A stretch of DNA of 64,000 nt from Dentipellis sp. KUC8613. Its lineage: Eukaryota; Basidiomycota; Agaricomycetes; Russulales; Hericiaceae. Numbering within the stretch: position 1 is the first letter of the stretch; every line of letters begins with the position of its first letter. The notes under the pieces were generated by a model, which had not been told where the DNA came from, did no database searches, and was given only the letters and a program-made list of their open reading frames with translations. The position numbers were made by a program, and so were the translations under genes. This document shows, piece by piece, positions 21,415 through 31,061 of the stretch. The stretch is from the NCBI GenBank assembly GCA_002286715.1, contig NSJX01000011.1:442106-506105 (forward strand), in the 5' to 3' direction.

Positions 21415-22272
21415 ATAGAGCTTAGCGCGACGCATGCGCACGCCATACCCTCTTCATACGCTTGCTATCGGATCGTTGTTCGTCTGTTGTGGATTTCTCG
21501 TTTTGCATATTCCATGTTTATTCGCTCGCTATTATCAAATCACCTCCTGACATTTTAGTGCCCCGAGCTTACCTATCTTACTCGAGGCGCATCCGACGGT
21601 TCCTATCTCCCGATCGAGCCGACGCACACACATGCGCACCGGGCAAGCACTCTGACAGCAGGTGCTGTATCATTATGTAGAACCCCCCGATCTGCAGCCG
21701 CAGATTGAAATTGGGTGGCGGTAGGGGGTACTTACAGCTTGGCGACGGTCGCGCAGGCGGCGGCCGCATGGGTGACTTTTCGAAAGAGAAAAAAAGGGTG
21801 CACCGGCGCATGCACGGTGCACATCGATGGCACTGGCACTGGCGACGGCGAGTGCGGGTGCGCATTGTTTCGGGAGGGGTTCGAGGGATGGAATGAGTCA
21901 GATCGGGTGACAGAAAGAACGAAAGGACGTTTCTTTCGGCGAGGTCCCGTTGTTTGGCGGCAGTGCGCGCGCGTCGGCCGGCGGCACGAACGACGGAGAG
22001 ATCTCGCGGACGGGCCGATGTGCATTATTGTATTCAGTGCGCGTCGACGATGGTGGGCGCAGTGCGGTGGATGGAGGGGCGTGTGGGTAAGAGGGATTTG
22101 GAGGGGGGATGAGTGAGGGATGTGGGATCGGGGAGTGGATAGGCGCGGGGACGGAGCTACGAGTTGGGCGCTAGCGCTCTTGGAAGCGGGGTTGTAACAA
22201 TGTTACTAACAATCGTTAAATAACCGCTCTTCCTCCCGCAGTCTGCCCACTTGTCTCCGTTCCCCCACGACC
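21415..22272. other. Intergenic, 0.86 kb
   Basis: The 3' flank of the E2 gene and a G-rich stretch (about 22020-22150) upstream of the hypothetical ORF. No supported gene. Confidence 0.5.
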
Positions 22273-22785
22273 ATGCAGAGGACTCAGTCGTTCTCCTCCG
22301 CCCTGCCTACCCGTCGTTCCAGTCGACCCCAGCTCCTCCGGGCCAACACCTCCAAGTCTCTCCTTCATCCTCGCAAGCTCGACATCCCCGTCCCACCATC
22401 GCTCGCACACTCGCCACTTCTCCTCAACCCTCATTCCATCTTCCGCCGTTCCTACAGCACCACCCGTGTGCCCTCCAAGCGCGACGAGGAGTGGCTTCGC
22501 GACACCATCCCCGCGCCCTCTGCCGCGCACCACGCAAAAGGCGTCCTGGTCCGACGCGTCGTCTCCGACCCTCACCCTCTGCGCCGCCAGCCCCTCATGC
22601 GCTGGTGGAGTGCACCCGACGCCATCGAACATGGTGGGCCCTCGCCGCCCCCACCACAATCGCCACCCCTCATCCACTGGCGCGTGTCCACGCTCAAGCC
22701 CGCAGGGTGGGGGCGCCCTCTCGCCCGCACCCACGAAGACGGCGACGTGGACCTGCTCGACGCGCCCGTGATGAGTGCGCTGTAG
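22273..22785 (+). CDS. Hypothetical single-exon protein, 170 residues
   Basis: An uninterrupted ATG-to-stop frame preceded by a pyrimidine-rich leader and an acceptable start context (cgaccATGc). The product is rich in Ser, Arg and Pro; it includes SIFRRSYSTTRVPSKRDEEW, a proline run, and ends VDLLDAPVMSAL. I recognise no domain. A competing longer open frame (22251-23660) in another phase runs into obviously low-complexity DNA. The bias to C-ending codons supports this frame, but with no homology in view it could be spurious. It lies upstream of, and convergent with, SF3A1. Confidence 0.4.
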   Translation: MQRTQSFSSALPTRRSSRPQLLRANTSKSLLHPRKLDIPVPPSLAHSPLLLNPHSIFRRSYSTTRVPSKRDEEWLRDTIPAPSAAHHAKGVLVRRVVSDPHPLRRQPLMRWWSAPDAIEHGGPSPPPPQSPPLIHWRVSTLKPAGWGRPLARTHEDGDVDLLDAPVMSAL

Positions 22786-23971
22786 CCGCAGGAATAGGAT
22801 CAGGATCAGGATCCGAGCGAGTGCGAGCCTCGGGCCGCAGTTGCTTGAGCAGGTGCAGGGGCTGTACGGATAGGGGAACGAGAGAAGCGCAGAAGCCAGC
22901 CCGAGGCCGCGCTGGACTAATCTCGCGCGCATACCTCCTCCGCCCGCGCCGCATTCGTTCGGCCCTGGATATGTCTCATGTCCCATGTCCGCGCATCAAT
23001 CAACATGCAGCAGTACGCCCTCCCCGCCCCATTCATCCACGCCAGTTCCCGGTTCCATACCTTCCTTCCTCCTTCCAGATCGGCTCGCCGCAACCGTCAC
23101 GCCGCACATCCCCGCGCGTCGGGATACGGATACACACATACATACGCATGTCGTTGTCTATATGTTCTCTTCTTGGGTTTTTTGTTGTCAGGGTTCAACT
23201 GCGTTCTTTTTTTGGGCTTCCGTGTTTTTTTTCCTCGGTCTCTATTTCTGTCTTCTCCGTCTCCGTCCCCATCCGTCCATTGTGTACCAGGTCCCTCCAA
23301 TTACCTTATATCTTCCCCCGATGGAAAGTACCTTACGGTGTCACGTACTCACACTTTCGCGTCGCATTTGCATCTGCACTCATGATCCACCACCCATCCA
23401 CGCACCCCCACCCGATCTTCACTGCATCTCTCACTTCATCTGTATTCTGCACAGTAGTGCTCGACACACACGACTCGGCTCAGCTGTATATCACCATCGT
23501 TCGTTCGTACATCACTGCACGGGGCCGTCCGCGGCCCATCATGTATATGTATCTACACGTTACGCGTTACACATCCACGTTAGTCCCCATCCTTAGTCTT
23601 CACCCGCACTCCGTATCTTGCCATTGTATACCCGCCGCAAAGCGCACCAGTGACCAATGACCATTCCGTCCGTCGGCCTGCCCTGTCACCAGACACTGCG
23701 CAGACAAGACCCGAGCGCGGGTGCCGTGATTCGAAGATAGAGATGCAAGCAAAGCACTATGTATATGTATGGCCGCACCAGTATGGATACACTGTACACC
23801 GACGACGGCGCGGCATACCCCGCCCAAGACGCCGCTCCTTCCCAAGCCTAAGCTCAAGCCCAAGCCCAAGCCGCATACGAATTACGAACACCCCCTACCC
23901 ATCCATATCTCTACCCCACCGCAAAGCACAACCCCCAACCGCACACATGCTCCGCCCGCGCCCGCACCCGA
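22786..23971. other. Intergenic, pyrimidine-rich, 1.2 kb
   Basis: Lies between the hypothetical ORF and the SF3A1 stop. It is rich in CCCACC and TTTTTT-type strings and contains a short AAGCCC tandem at 23841-23872. No gene recognised. Confidence 0.5.
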
Positions 23972-26648
23972 TTACTTCTTCTTGAGGTCCCGAACGCTCA
24001 TCACAAGCAAATCCTCGTCCTCCAGATTATACAGCGCAATCGTCTGCGCATTCGTGAGCATCTTGCCGCCATACGCGAGCCTGATACGCGACGCAGACAG
24101 CGTGCTGCCGGTCACCGCCAGGATGCGCTCGCGCAGCGTCGACACGAGCAGGTTCAGCGGGAGCTCGGGCACGGTGACCACACCGCCATCGAGCTTCCAC
24201 TCGGGCTTCGTGTCGTCCGCGGGCAGCTGCACGCGCAGCGCGATCGGGTGCGGGTGCATGTTGATCCAGTCCTGCTCGGGGTACAGCGCGCCGCCCGGCA
24301 GCTTCGCCACGCGCTGCCGCTTCGCCGGCGGCACGTCGTCGCTCGCGCCGCCCGCCTCCATCTCGTCCGCGCTGCGCACCATGCCCGCGACTGGCGGCGT
24401 GCCGACGCCCACTCCCGGCCCCGGCGGGCTGAACGCGGGGCGCATCCCCGGCGGCGGCGGCTGGTACCCGAACGGCTGCGCCGCGTCGAGGCCCTGGTAG
24501 TGCAGCGGCGGGAGCATGACGGGCGCGGGTTGCGGCGGGAACATCGAGGGCGGTTGCGGCCCGGAGGACACGGTCGCGGCGGAGTAGGCGGGGTTGGCGC
24601 CGTCGGCTGCGCTCGTCGATGCGCCGACGGGCTTGTTCGGCAGCGCGGCGGGGGGCGGCAGGCCGGTCATGGGCGGGGGCACGGCAGCGGGGCCAATGCC
24701 AGGGCCAATGGCGTTGGCCTCTTGTCTGTGACATTGTCAGTATCGATAAATTAGCGAAAAAAATGCATGCGTACGGTCCAAGACCCTTGGCGCGGTGAAT
24801 GGCGGCGATCTGCTCGTCGAAGTTGACGTTCGTCGAGAATTTGTCCATCGTCGTGGTCTTCGTGGCAGTGTGGCCATCCCACACGACCTTCTCGCGTTCC
24901 TTCCTGCGCTCGCGCTCCTCTTCCTCCTCGCGCTTCCGCCGCTCCTCGTCTGCCTCCGCGCCGAAAATATCCACACGCGTCCGCGCGAGATTTTTGAGTG
25001 ATGATACAACGTTCGCGCCGCGCTGCAGTTCCGAGGCCTGTGCCTTGCGGGCCTCGAGCGCGTCGCGCTGCGATTTCCACCGTGGATCGAGCAGCTCGAT
25101 ACGCATGTGCTCTTGTAGCTCGTTGACGGGCACTTGCTGCCCACAAATTGTACATGTTGTCATCGCGACCTTGCTCTTCGCACCAACTGAAAGCACAGGA
25201 TGTCAGCAAAGGGGAAAATAAATAAATAAAAGTAGTTGAGAAGAACGCACTCTTTGGAACGTAGTCCGTCCTGATCTTCATCGGTCCACCCGCCTCTGCG
25301 CTCGCCTGCATCGCCCTCGCCCGCTCGACCTCCCTCTTCGTCTCCTCCTCTTCCTTCTTCTTCCGCTCCTGCGCTTCCGTATCTTCCTCGTCGCTCTCCT
25401 CCATCATCGCGTCCTCGCCTTCCGCATACGCACCACCCGCATTGCCCACTGCCGCGGCCGCCTCGGCCTCTGCGGCTGCCTGCCGTGCCCTGTGCGCCTC
25501 GACGTCTTCTGCCGTTGTCTCCATGATCATCGCGGCCATGCGCTTTTGCGCAAGCGTCATGTTCTCCACCTCTTGCACGCTCATCGGCGGCGGGAGCTCG
25601 GAGGCTGCGTCGGCAGCGGTGAACTCGATCGTCTGCACTATGGCGTAGTCATGCCAGTCGATCTCAGCAAACGCAACTGCACGATTAAGAATATATATGA
25701 GCGTTTTAAAACACGGGTGATTGAGCGGATACGCACTCCGTTCGGCCTCCTGGTCATCCTCTCTTCGCTTCTCCTGTTCCCGCTTCTTCTGCTCCCATTT
25801 TGCGTGCCGCCGTCCCTCCTCGAGCATCTTCCACCGCGCACCCGGCTGCGCGCGCTCCTTGAGCTGTGCGAGCGTCTCGGGGCTCGGCAGCAGCACCTTC
25901 GTGTACTGGTCGATGAGCTGGTTGAAGTATGCGAAGAGCGAATGTGTCGGCTTGAGGAAGTCGAACTGGTAGTTCCGTCCCTCTTTTGCAGAGAGGGCGT
26001 TCAAGAACGAACGTCCCCGGCGCGCCGTAAACAGCGCTGTCAGTTTCATGATATCCCTGCACCCCAGCCCACTTTCAGTAAACGCAGACCGAGAAAACAG
26101 AGAGAAGATACGACGCACAGGTCAATAGCGCTGATGTTGGGCAGCTCGAGGATGAACTCGGGCGGGGGCGGCTCCTTGCCCAGATCCTCCTCGACCACCT
26201 TGGCCGGCTCCTCCTTGTCCTTCCCCTCGCCCTCGCCCTCTTTCCCAGCCATCTCCTCGTCCAGCTCCCCGCGCGCAACCTTCTCCATCCGGTGCCGGTA
26301 GTACGCATGGTACGGGTCCGCGGGGTTCAGGAACGAGAACTTGGGGTCGCTGCGCTGGTTCTCGCGGATCTTGTCCTCGAACTGCGGCGGGTTGGCAGAG
26401 CGCGCGACGAAGGCGGCGGTCCTGTCCACAATAGCTGTTCACGTATTCAAAATATAACGGAGATGCGGTCAGCACAGGGTCATATAGTACGAGGCTAGGA
26501 CAGCAGACGTACATTTGACCTCGGGAGGCGGCAGGATGAGGCCGCTGGTGAATGTCATGCGCCCAGCATCGAAAGCATGCCCATTGGCGGCGTGGCCATT
26601 AGTAGGGGGCGGGGTGGGTGTCGCGACGGGGCCTGCGAGTCCGTTCAT
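23972..26648 (-). CDS. PRP21: Splicing factor 3A subunit 1 (SF3A1/Prp21), SURP and ubiquitin-like domains
   Basis: A core U2 snRNP subunit of the SF3a heterotrimer. Exons: 26648..26513, 26434..26119, 26056..25737, 25676..25251, 25186..24775, 24725..23972; 787 residues, close to human SF3A1. SURP1 spans about 46-95 (DRTAAFVARSANPPQFEDKI, DPYHAYYRHRME) and SURP2 about 151-205 (DIMKLTALFTARRGRSFL, LFAYFNQLIDQYTKVL). An acidic/charged central region follows, with KVAMTTCTICGQQVPVNELQ and DPRWKSQRDA, then a Pro-rich linker and a C-terminal ubiquitin-like domain ending DLLVMSVRDLKKK. Start 26648 is the first true ATG. It is divergent from mL60 with only 159 bp between the starts. Confidence 0.95.
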
Positions 26649-26807
26649 CGTGAGCGTTGGTACGCGCGACTCGAGCAACGAGCGTGCGGAGCGAAGGGGC
26701 GTGCGAATGTGCGCGCCCGCCCCGCGCCTGAAAATGGCCCGTCACGTGGCGCTGCTCATTGCTTTCGACGTCGACCGCGCCTGCGATACTCGCGAGTTCT
26801 GCACACG
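26649..26807. promoter_or_regulatory. 159-bp bidirectional promoter, SF3A1 / mL60
   Basis: Only 159 bp separate the two divergent start codons, so both promoters and 5' UTRs must fit here. The spacer is GC-rich and TATA-less by eye. Confidence 0.75.
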
Positions 26808-27284
26808 ATGTTTGGTGCGTTTAGGCCTACTGCGTCGGTCCATGTCGGTCTGCTCTGGTGAGTCGTGAGCTCTGTGTCGGTGAGGGGTGCCAGCTAATGA
26901 ATATGTGAATGTAGGAAGACGCCATGGCGGTTGTCGCCGACGCGAAAAGCGAATGTTAGGGACCGCTTGAAGAAGGTCGACGCCGTCATTGAGGCAGTGA
27001 GGGCTAGCGGTGTAGAGTGTGCTGCCTTGGTGCGTTGATCCATGATTTGGTCGAGAATATTGAGCTGACACCCGGTATAGACGAAGGCTCTGGAGCTTCC
27101 GAAGGAGCACGAGATGGACCCGAAAGACAAGTACACTGTCTTTTCGCCGCACGACCGCAACTACCGCAAAGGTATCCATAAAGTGCCCAAGTTCACTCGA
27201 GTACGTTACTCCTTGCTCTGCGCGTGCTGTCAGTCATTCATCCATTTGCAGATAACACACCGCACGAACCCGAAGGGTTTCTAG
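26808..27284 (+). CDS. MRPL31: Mitochondrial large ribosomal subunit protein mL60 (MRPL31)
   Basis: A fungal-specific mitoribosomal protein. Exons: 26808..26857, 26915..27029, 27081..27200, 27252..27284; 105 residues. The product begins MFGAFRPTASVHVGLLWKTP and contains RLSPTRKANVRDRLKKVD, SGVECAALTKALELPKEHEM and FSPHDRNYRKGIHKVPKFTR, ending THRTNPKGF. These blocks match the family closely and in order. It converges on CMS1 (133 bp between stops). Confidence 0.94.
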
Positions 27285-27417
27285 ACACCTATTCACTATT
27301 CGACACTATACTACGCCACCATTGCAATGTAATATCATTATTATCGTAAGCGAACAATGAGGGATAACCGGGACCTATGCGATGCAAGTGCAATATGCTA
27401 TAAGGATATGTGGGATG

Positions 27418-28503
27418 CTAAAACAACACAACCTGAATCTTCCCGGCCTGGATCGCCTGAAGCACCTGCGGCGCGCCCAGGACAGTCTTGAAAATCTCGT
27501 CTCGTGTCTCGGGGATGTCGAGCAGCGTGCGGTTCTTCTTGTCATGGTAACTGACATCCAGTATGATGTGCGTGAGCGCAGAAATGGACAGCGCGTCTAT
27601 GGTGGGCGTCAGGAGCATGCATCATTGCGAGACGAGAGCCGAACACACCAGTCTCGCAGAGCAGCTTGCCAATCCTGCCCGGCGTCCCGACTGCAGCGCC
27701 CACCTTCGTGCGTTTGAGATATTTGACGTGTTCTTCCAACTTGAAATGCTTCGCAAACAGCTTAGCAACGTCGCCGCCCTTCTCACCCCTTAACGTCTTG
27801 CTCTTGAGCGTTCGTGTCACATCCGCCACACGCAAAGCCGCGGAAGTCAGGAACAGCAGCGTGGGTGCCCCAGGGGACTTGGTCCGCATGGAAAGACGTG
27901 TATGAAGGGCCGGCACCGCTGGAGCGACATGAGTGGACAGAGGATGGGGAGCAAGGGAGCATGCACACCTTTGACTATAAAGTCCACCAGGTCGTCCGAA
28001 GTCCTCGATCCCGTCCATTGGGTGGTATCCGCTATGGAACTCTCTGCCTGGCTGTCAATATCAGAGCGTCTTCTGTAAGAGGTGGGCGGGCAGGCAGACC
28101 TGGTATCTGCCTGTCCTGAAGCTCTATGGCAGACAATTTTGTGAAAGTTTTTGCCTGTGCAGACGAGAGATAGTCTGCGAGAATGACGGGGGGCTGTGCC
28201 CCGAGGGATGCGGGCTCGGGCGGTTGTGTGTCTTCTGCAAGCTTGCGTTTCTGGGGAAAGACGTGAGCATGCTCCTGTGTGGTTGAGCACAAAGCGCACC
28301 TTTGCCTTGCGCTGTTTTTCCTTCTCTCTGCGCTTGCGCTTCTTATCCACAAGGGACTGCTCCTGGTTTACCGGCGCGTCTTCGTCGGCACTGAGGAGCT
28401 TTTCGATGTCGTCGTCTGCATCATCGACGTCGTCTGTCTCTGAGAGGGCGACGATGTCGTCTGGGACAAAGTCGTCGTCGAGGTCGTCGCCGTTGTGGGC
28501 CAT
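27418..28503 (-). CDS. CMS1: Cms1/CMSS1-family protein (90S pre-ribosome associated)
   Basis: Cms1 associates with U3-containing 90S pre-ribosomes in yeast. Exons: 28503..28300, 28250..28100, 28043..27969, 27918..27649, 27596..27418; 292 residues. The N-terminus is very acidic (DDLDDDFVPDDIV), then basic (KKRKRREKEKQRKAKKRK). The conserved domain begins at LADYLSSAQAKTFTKLSAIE and DTTQWTGSRTSDDLVDFI, then SPGAPTLLFLTSAALRVADV, KLFAKHFKLEEHVKYL, VGTPGRIGKLL and HIILDVSYHDKKNRTLLDIP. The helicase-like GTPGR motif is typical of the family, which lacks full helicase motifs. Confidence 0.92.
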
Positions 28504-28843
28504 AGCGGCAAAAAAGATGAAGGAGGCGGAGAAAGCTGTGGAGCACAGCCACCGTTTACAGAGGGCGCGTCTGAGTCTGAGCGTTCTGAGCCAGGTTATG
28601 CTTGTGCTCTTGTCCTCTCTTCCCCCTTTTCTTTCTTCTCTCCCCCTCCTCTCCTCCTCCTCCTCCCTCCTCCTTCCCGCCCTCCTCTTCGGAGCCTTTC
28701 TGGCTCTGCTCCTCGCCAGATGGTCTTCGTCGAAACCTTCGTCTAACCGCCTTTCCAATTGCACTTCTTCCACGCCCCCGCTCACGAACACGCCTCCGCA
28801 CATGCCCCAGCACCCTCCGCGCTCCAATTCATCCTTTTCAAAC
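28504..28843. promoter_or_regulatory. Divergent promoter, CMS1 / ERI1-like, with pyrimidine tract
   Basis: A 340-bp spacer dominated by a CT-rich tract (about 28608-28685). This tract is open in frame with the exonuclease gene from an ATG at 28598, see findings. Confidence 0.6.
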
Positions 28844-30151
28844 ATGTTCTCCGTCGTCGCTCAGCGCCCCCCTCCATTCGCTTTCGGCTCCATTCGTTCG
28901 CCCCCAGATCGCCTGGCTGCGCCTGCACCGATAACCGACTCCGACAAGTCGTCGGCCGTTGCCCCTGATCTTGCTTCTATCCTCGCTCAACAGCCTTATG
29001 ATGCCTTCCTCGTTCTCGACGTTGAGGCGACTTGCCTCCAGGGAACCGACTTCCAATGGCCAAACGAGATCATAGTGCGCCATAATCGCCTACTCTTCCC
29101 TTTACCCGTCGCGTGATCTAATCACCATCGCTTATCAGGAGTGGCCAGTCTGTCTCCTCAAGTGGACGGATAAACAGCAGTCGGGTGCCGCAAGCAGACT
29201 CCAGATCGTCGATGAGTTTCGTAGCTTCGTTAAACCGACATGGCGGCCCCGTCTCTCCCAGTTCTGCACTGATCTTACAGGCATCACCCAGGTCAGCCCC
29301 TCTCCCCTCTTTGCTTCTCCTGTCTTTTTTTGACCGTGAAGAACTTCTCGCACATGTGCTTAGGAACAAGTCGATGCGGCACCCCACTTCCCTGATGTTG
29401 CAGAGGCCTTCGCGGCCTTCCTCGTCAAGAACGGTCTCATCCACCCCGGGACACGCGAGCGCACCGTGCGCTTCTGTTGGTGCACCGACGGCCCGTTTGA
29501 CGTGCGAGACTTTGTCGTTAAGCAATGCTTCATCTCCAATGTCAGTCTCGCGTGGCCTAGATGTCGCAAACATAGCCGTTCTGAACTTAAGCCCAAATAC
29601 GTTTCCTTGTGATAACAGATCTCTATGCCCGACTGGATCAAGGGAGACGTCATGGACGTTCGCAGGACCGTCAGCGCCTGGTCTGAGATGAAGCAAACCC
29701 AGACTAAGAAGGTATGTTTTTCGCGTGCACGCCCCAAGCACCTTCGAGCTAATCCACCCATGCGGTTCTGCACCATCTCCAATACCCGGCTCCTAACCTG
29801 CCCATCTCATCTCATCTCTGCACCCGAACCCACCAACGTGCATTCCGTCTCAGCAGCCGCTGTTCCCTCGTCGAATCTCCCTCAACATTCCCTCCCAGCT
29901 TCGCGCACTCGGGCTTGCGCCGTTTGAAGGCCGGCAGCATAGCGGCATCGATGTAAGTCGTTATCTTAGCAATCACCCGTCCATCATTCACTCATACTTC
30001 CACCTAGGATGCCCGCAATATCGCTCGGATAGTCACCGAACTCGCACGCCGCGGCATCCGCCTCGAGCCCAACACCTTTATCCACCCCAACCGCCGTTGG
30101 GCATGGATGGGAAAGCACGGCCAAGTTCTCGAGGAGTACTGTATGACCTGA
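28844..30151 (+). CDS. ERI1-type DEDDh 3'-5' exonuclease
   Basis: Likely trims RNA 3' ends (small RNA, histone mRNA or rRNA, as for animal ERI1/ERI3); the substrate is inferred. Exons: 28844..29074, 29139..29291, 29364..29540, 29619..29711, 29854..29952, 30008..30151; 298 residues. DEDDh residues are in place: LVLDVEATC (Asp59, Glu61), the central WCTDGPFDVRDF, and the C-terminal EGRQHSGIDDARNIARIV with His and Asp. The NEIIEWPV, LTGITQEQVD and WIKGDVMDVR blocks match the ERI1/3exo subfamily. In-frame ATGs at 28802 and 28598 would lengthen the N-terminus. The last codons are EEYCMT-stop; a GTATGA at 30141 could be another donor, so the extreme C-terminus is uncertain. Confidence 0.9.
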
Positions 30152-31061
30152 TGCTTTTCCCCACTCTCTTGCTCCGCCCCCCCATGCTGACAGCGATTAT
30201 GCTTACCTACGTCCGGGCGTCTTATGATTTTCTTCGTTCTGTACCATGTCCCCCCCTCCATTTTTCCTTCTCGTCTTGCTGTCGGAGTCTTTATCGCTTT
30301 ATTTGTTTATGTTCGCTGTTGTCAGGTTATTCAGGATCGGCGTCGACGGTCACTCGTGTATCTTACTTGCTCGATGGACACGTACGTACGACGCGCAATC
30401 CCATACCATCATCTCACCCGTCCCCACGGTTCCACGGCTGCGCTTCTCGAAGCCCTGATAGAGCTGCCCGTCCAGCTTGGCATCGCACCCGCAGGGCACG
30501 CATGCCCATATCGCGCACGAACCCGCGAACTCGAAGACCCGACGACGAGGTTCTTGCTCCGGCATCTCCAGGATTGTTCCTGGGCCGACCCGCCCCGCTC
30601 GCACGTCGAGGGCCCTTGCCCTCTTTGCTTCTTTCTTCCCGCCGCCCCGTCCTTCTCCGCAGCAGGCCCCGTCCTTTCCGAGACACATCGTCGCACTCCG
30701 CGCCACGTTCGCGTTCACATACATGCCGCGCACCGTCAGGACGCATAATGCTCCCGACGCACGCCAGCCGGGATCCCACCCAGCATGCGCACCGGCGACG
30801 GCTTCGTAAAATAATGCTCCCATAGCATTGCGAGGTATTACGTTACAGAATAGAAAGATAGCAAGTAGCAAGCGTCGTGTGGCCACTACCGCACAGAATA
30901 TTATCGTCCCGCCCGAGCTCCCGCCCAACATTGACAGCCAAGTTAACGTTATATGCAAAAGGAAGATGGATTGGAGGTGCACGTTCAGGGTCAGCCGGCC
31001 AGCTATGGGGTGCGCCGCGGCCATCACGTCTAGAAGTATAGTATGTACAACGGAGCCGCGT
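30152..31061. other. Convergent intergenic region, 0.9 kb
   Basis: Lies between the exonuclease stop and the TmpA-like stop. Long GC-rich open frames on both strands overlap each other and show no family resemblance. I see nothing supported. Confidence 0.5.

Noticed and set aside
30224..30825. Open frames in the ERI1-like/TmpA-like intergenic region
   Set aside because: Frames on both strands overlap and lack any recognisable motif; nearby stops and composition suggest non-coding GC-rich DNA.
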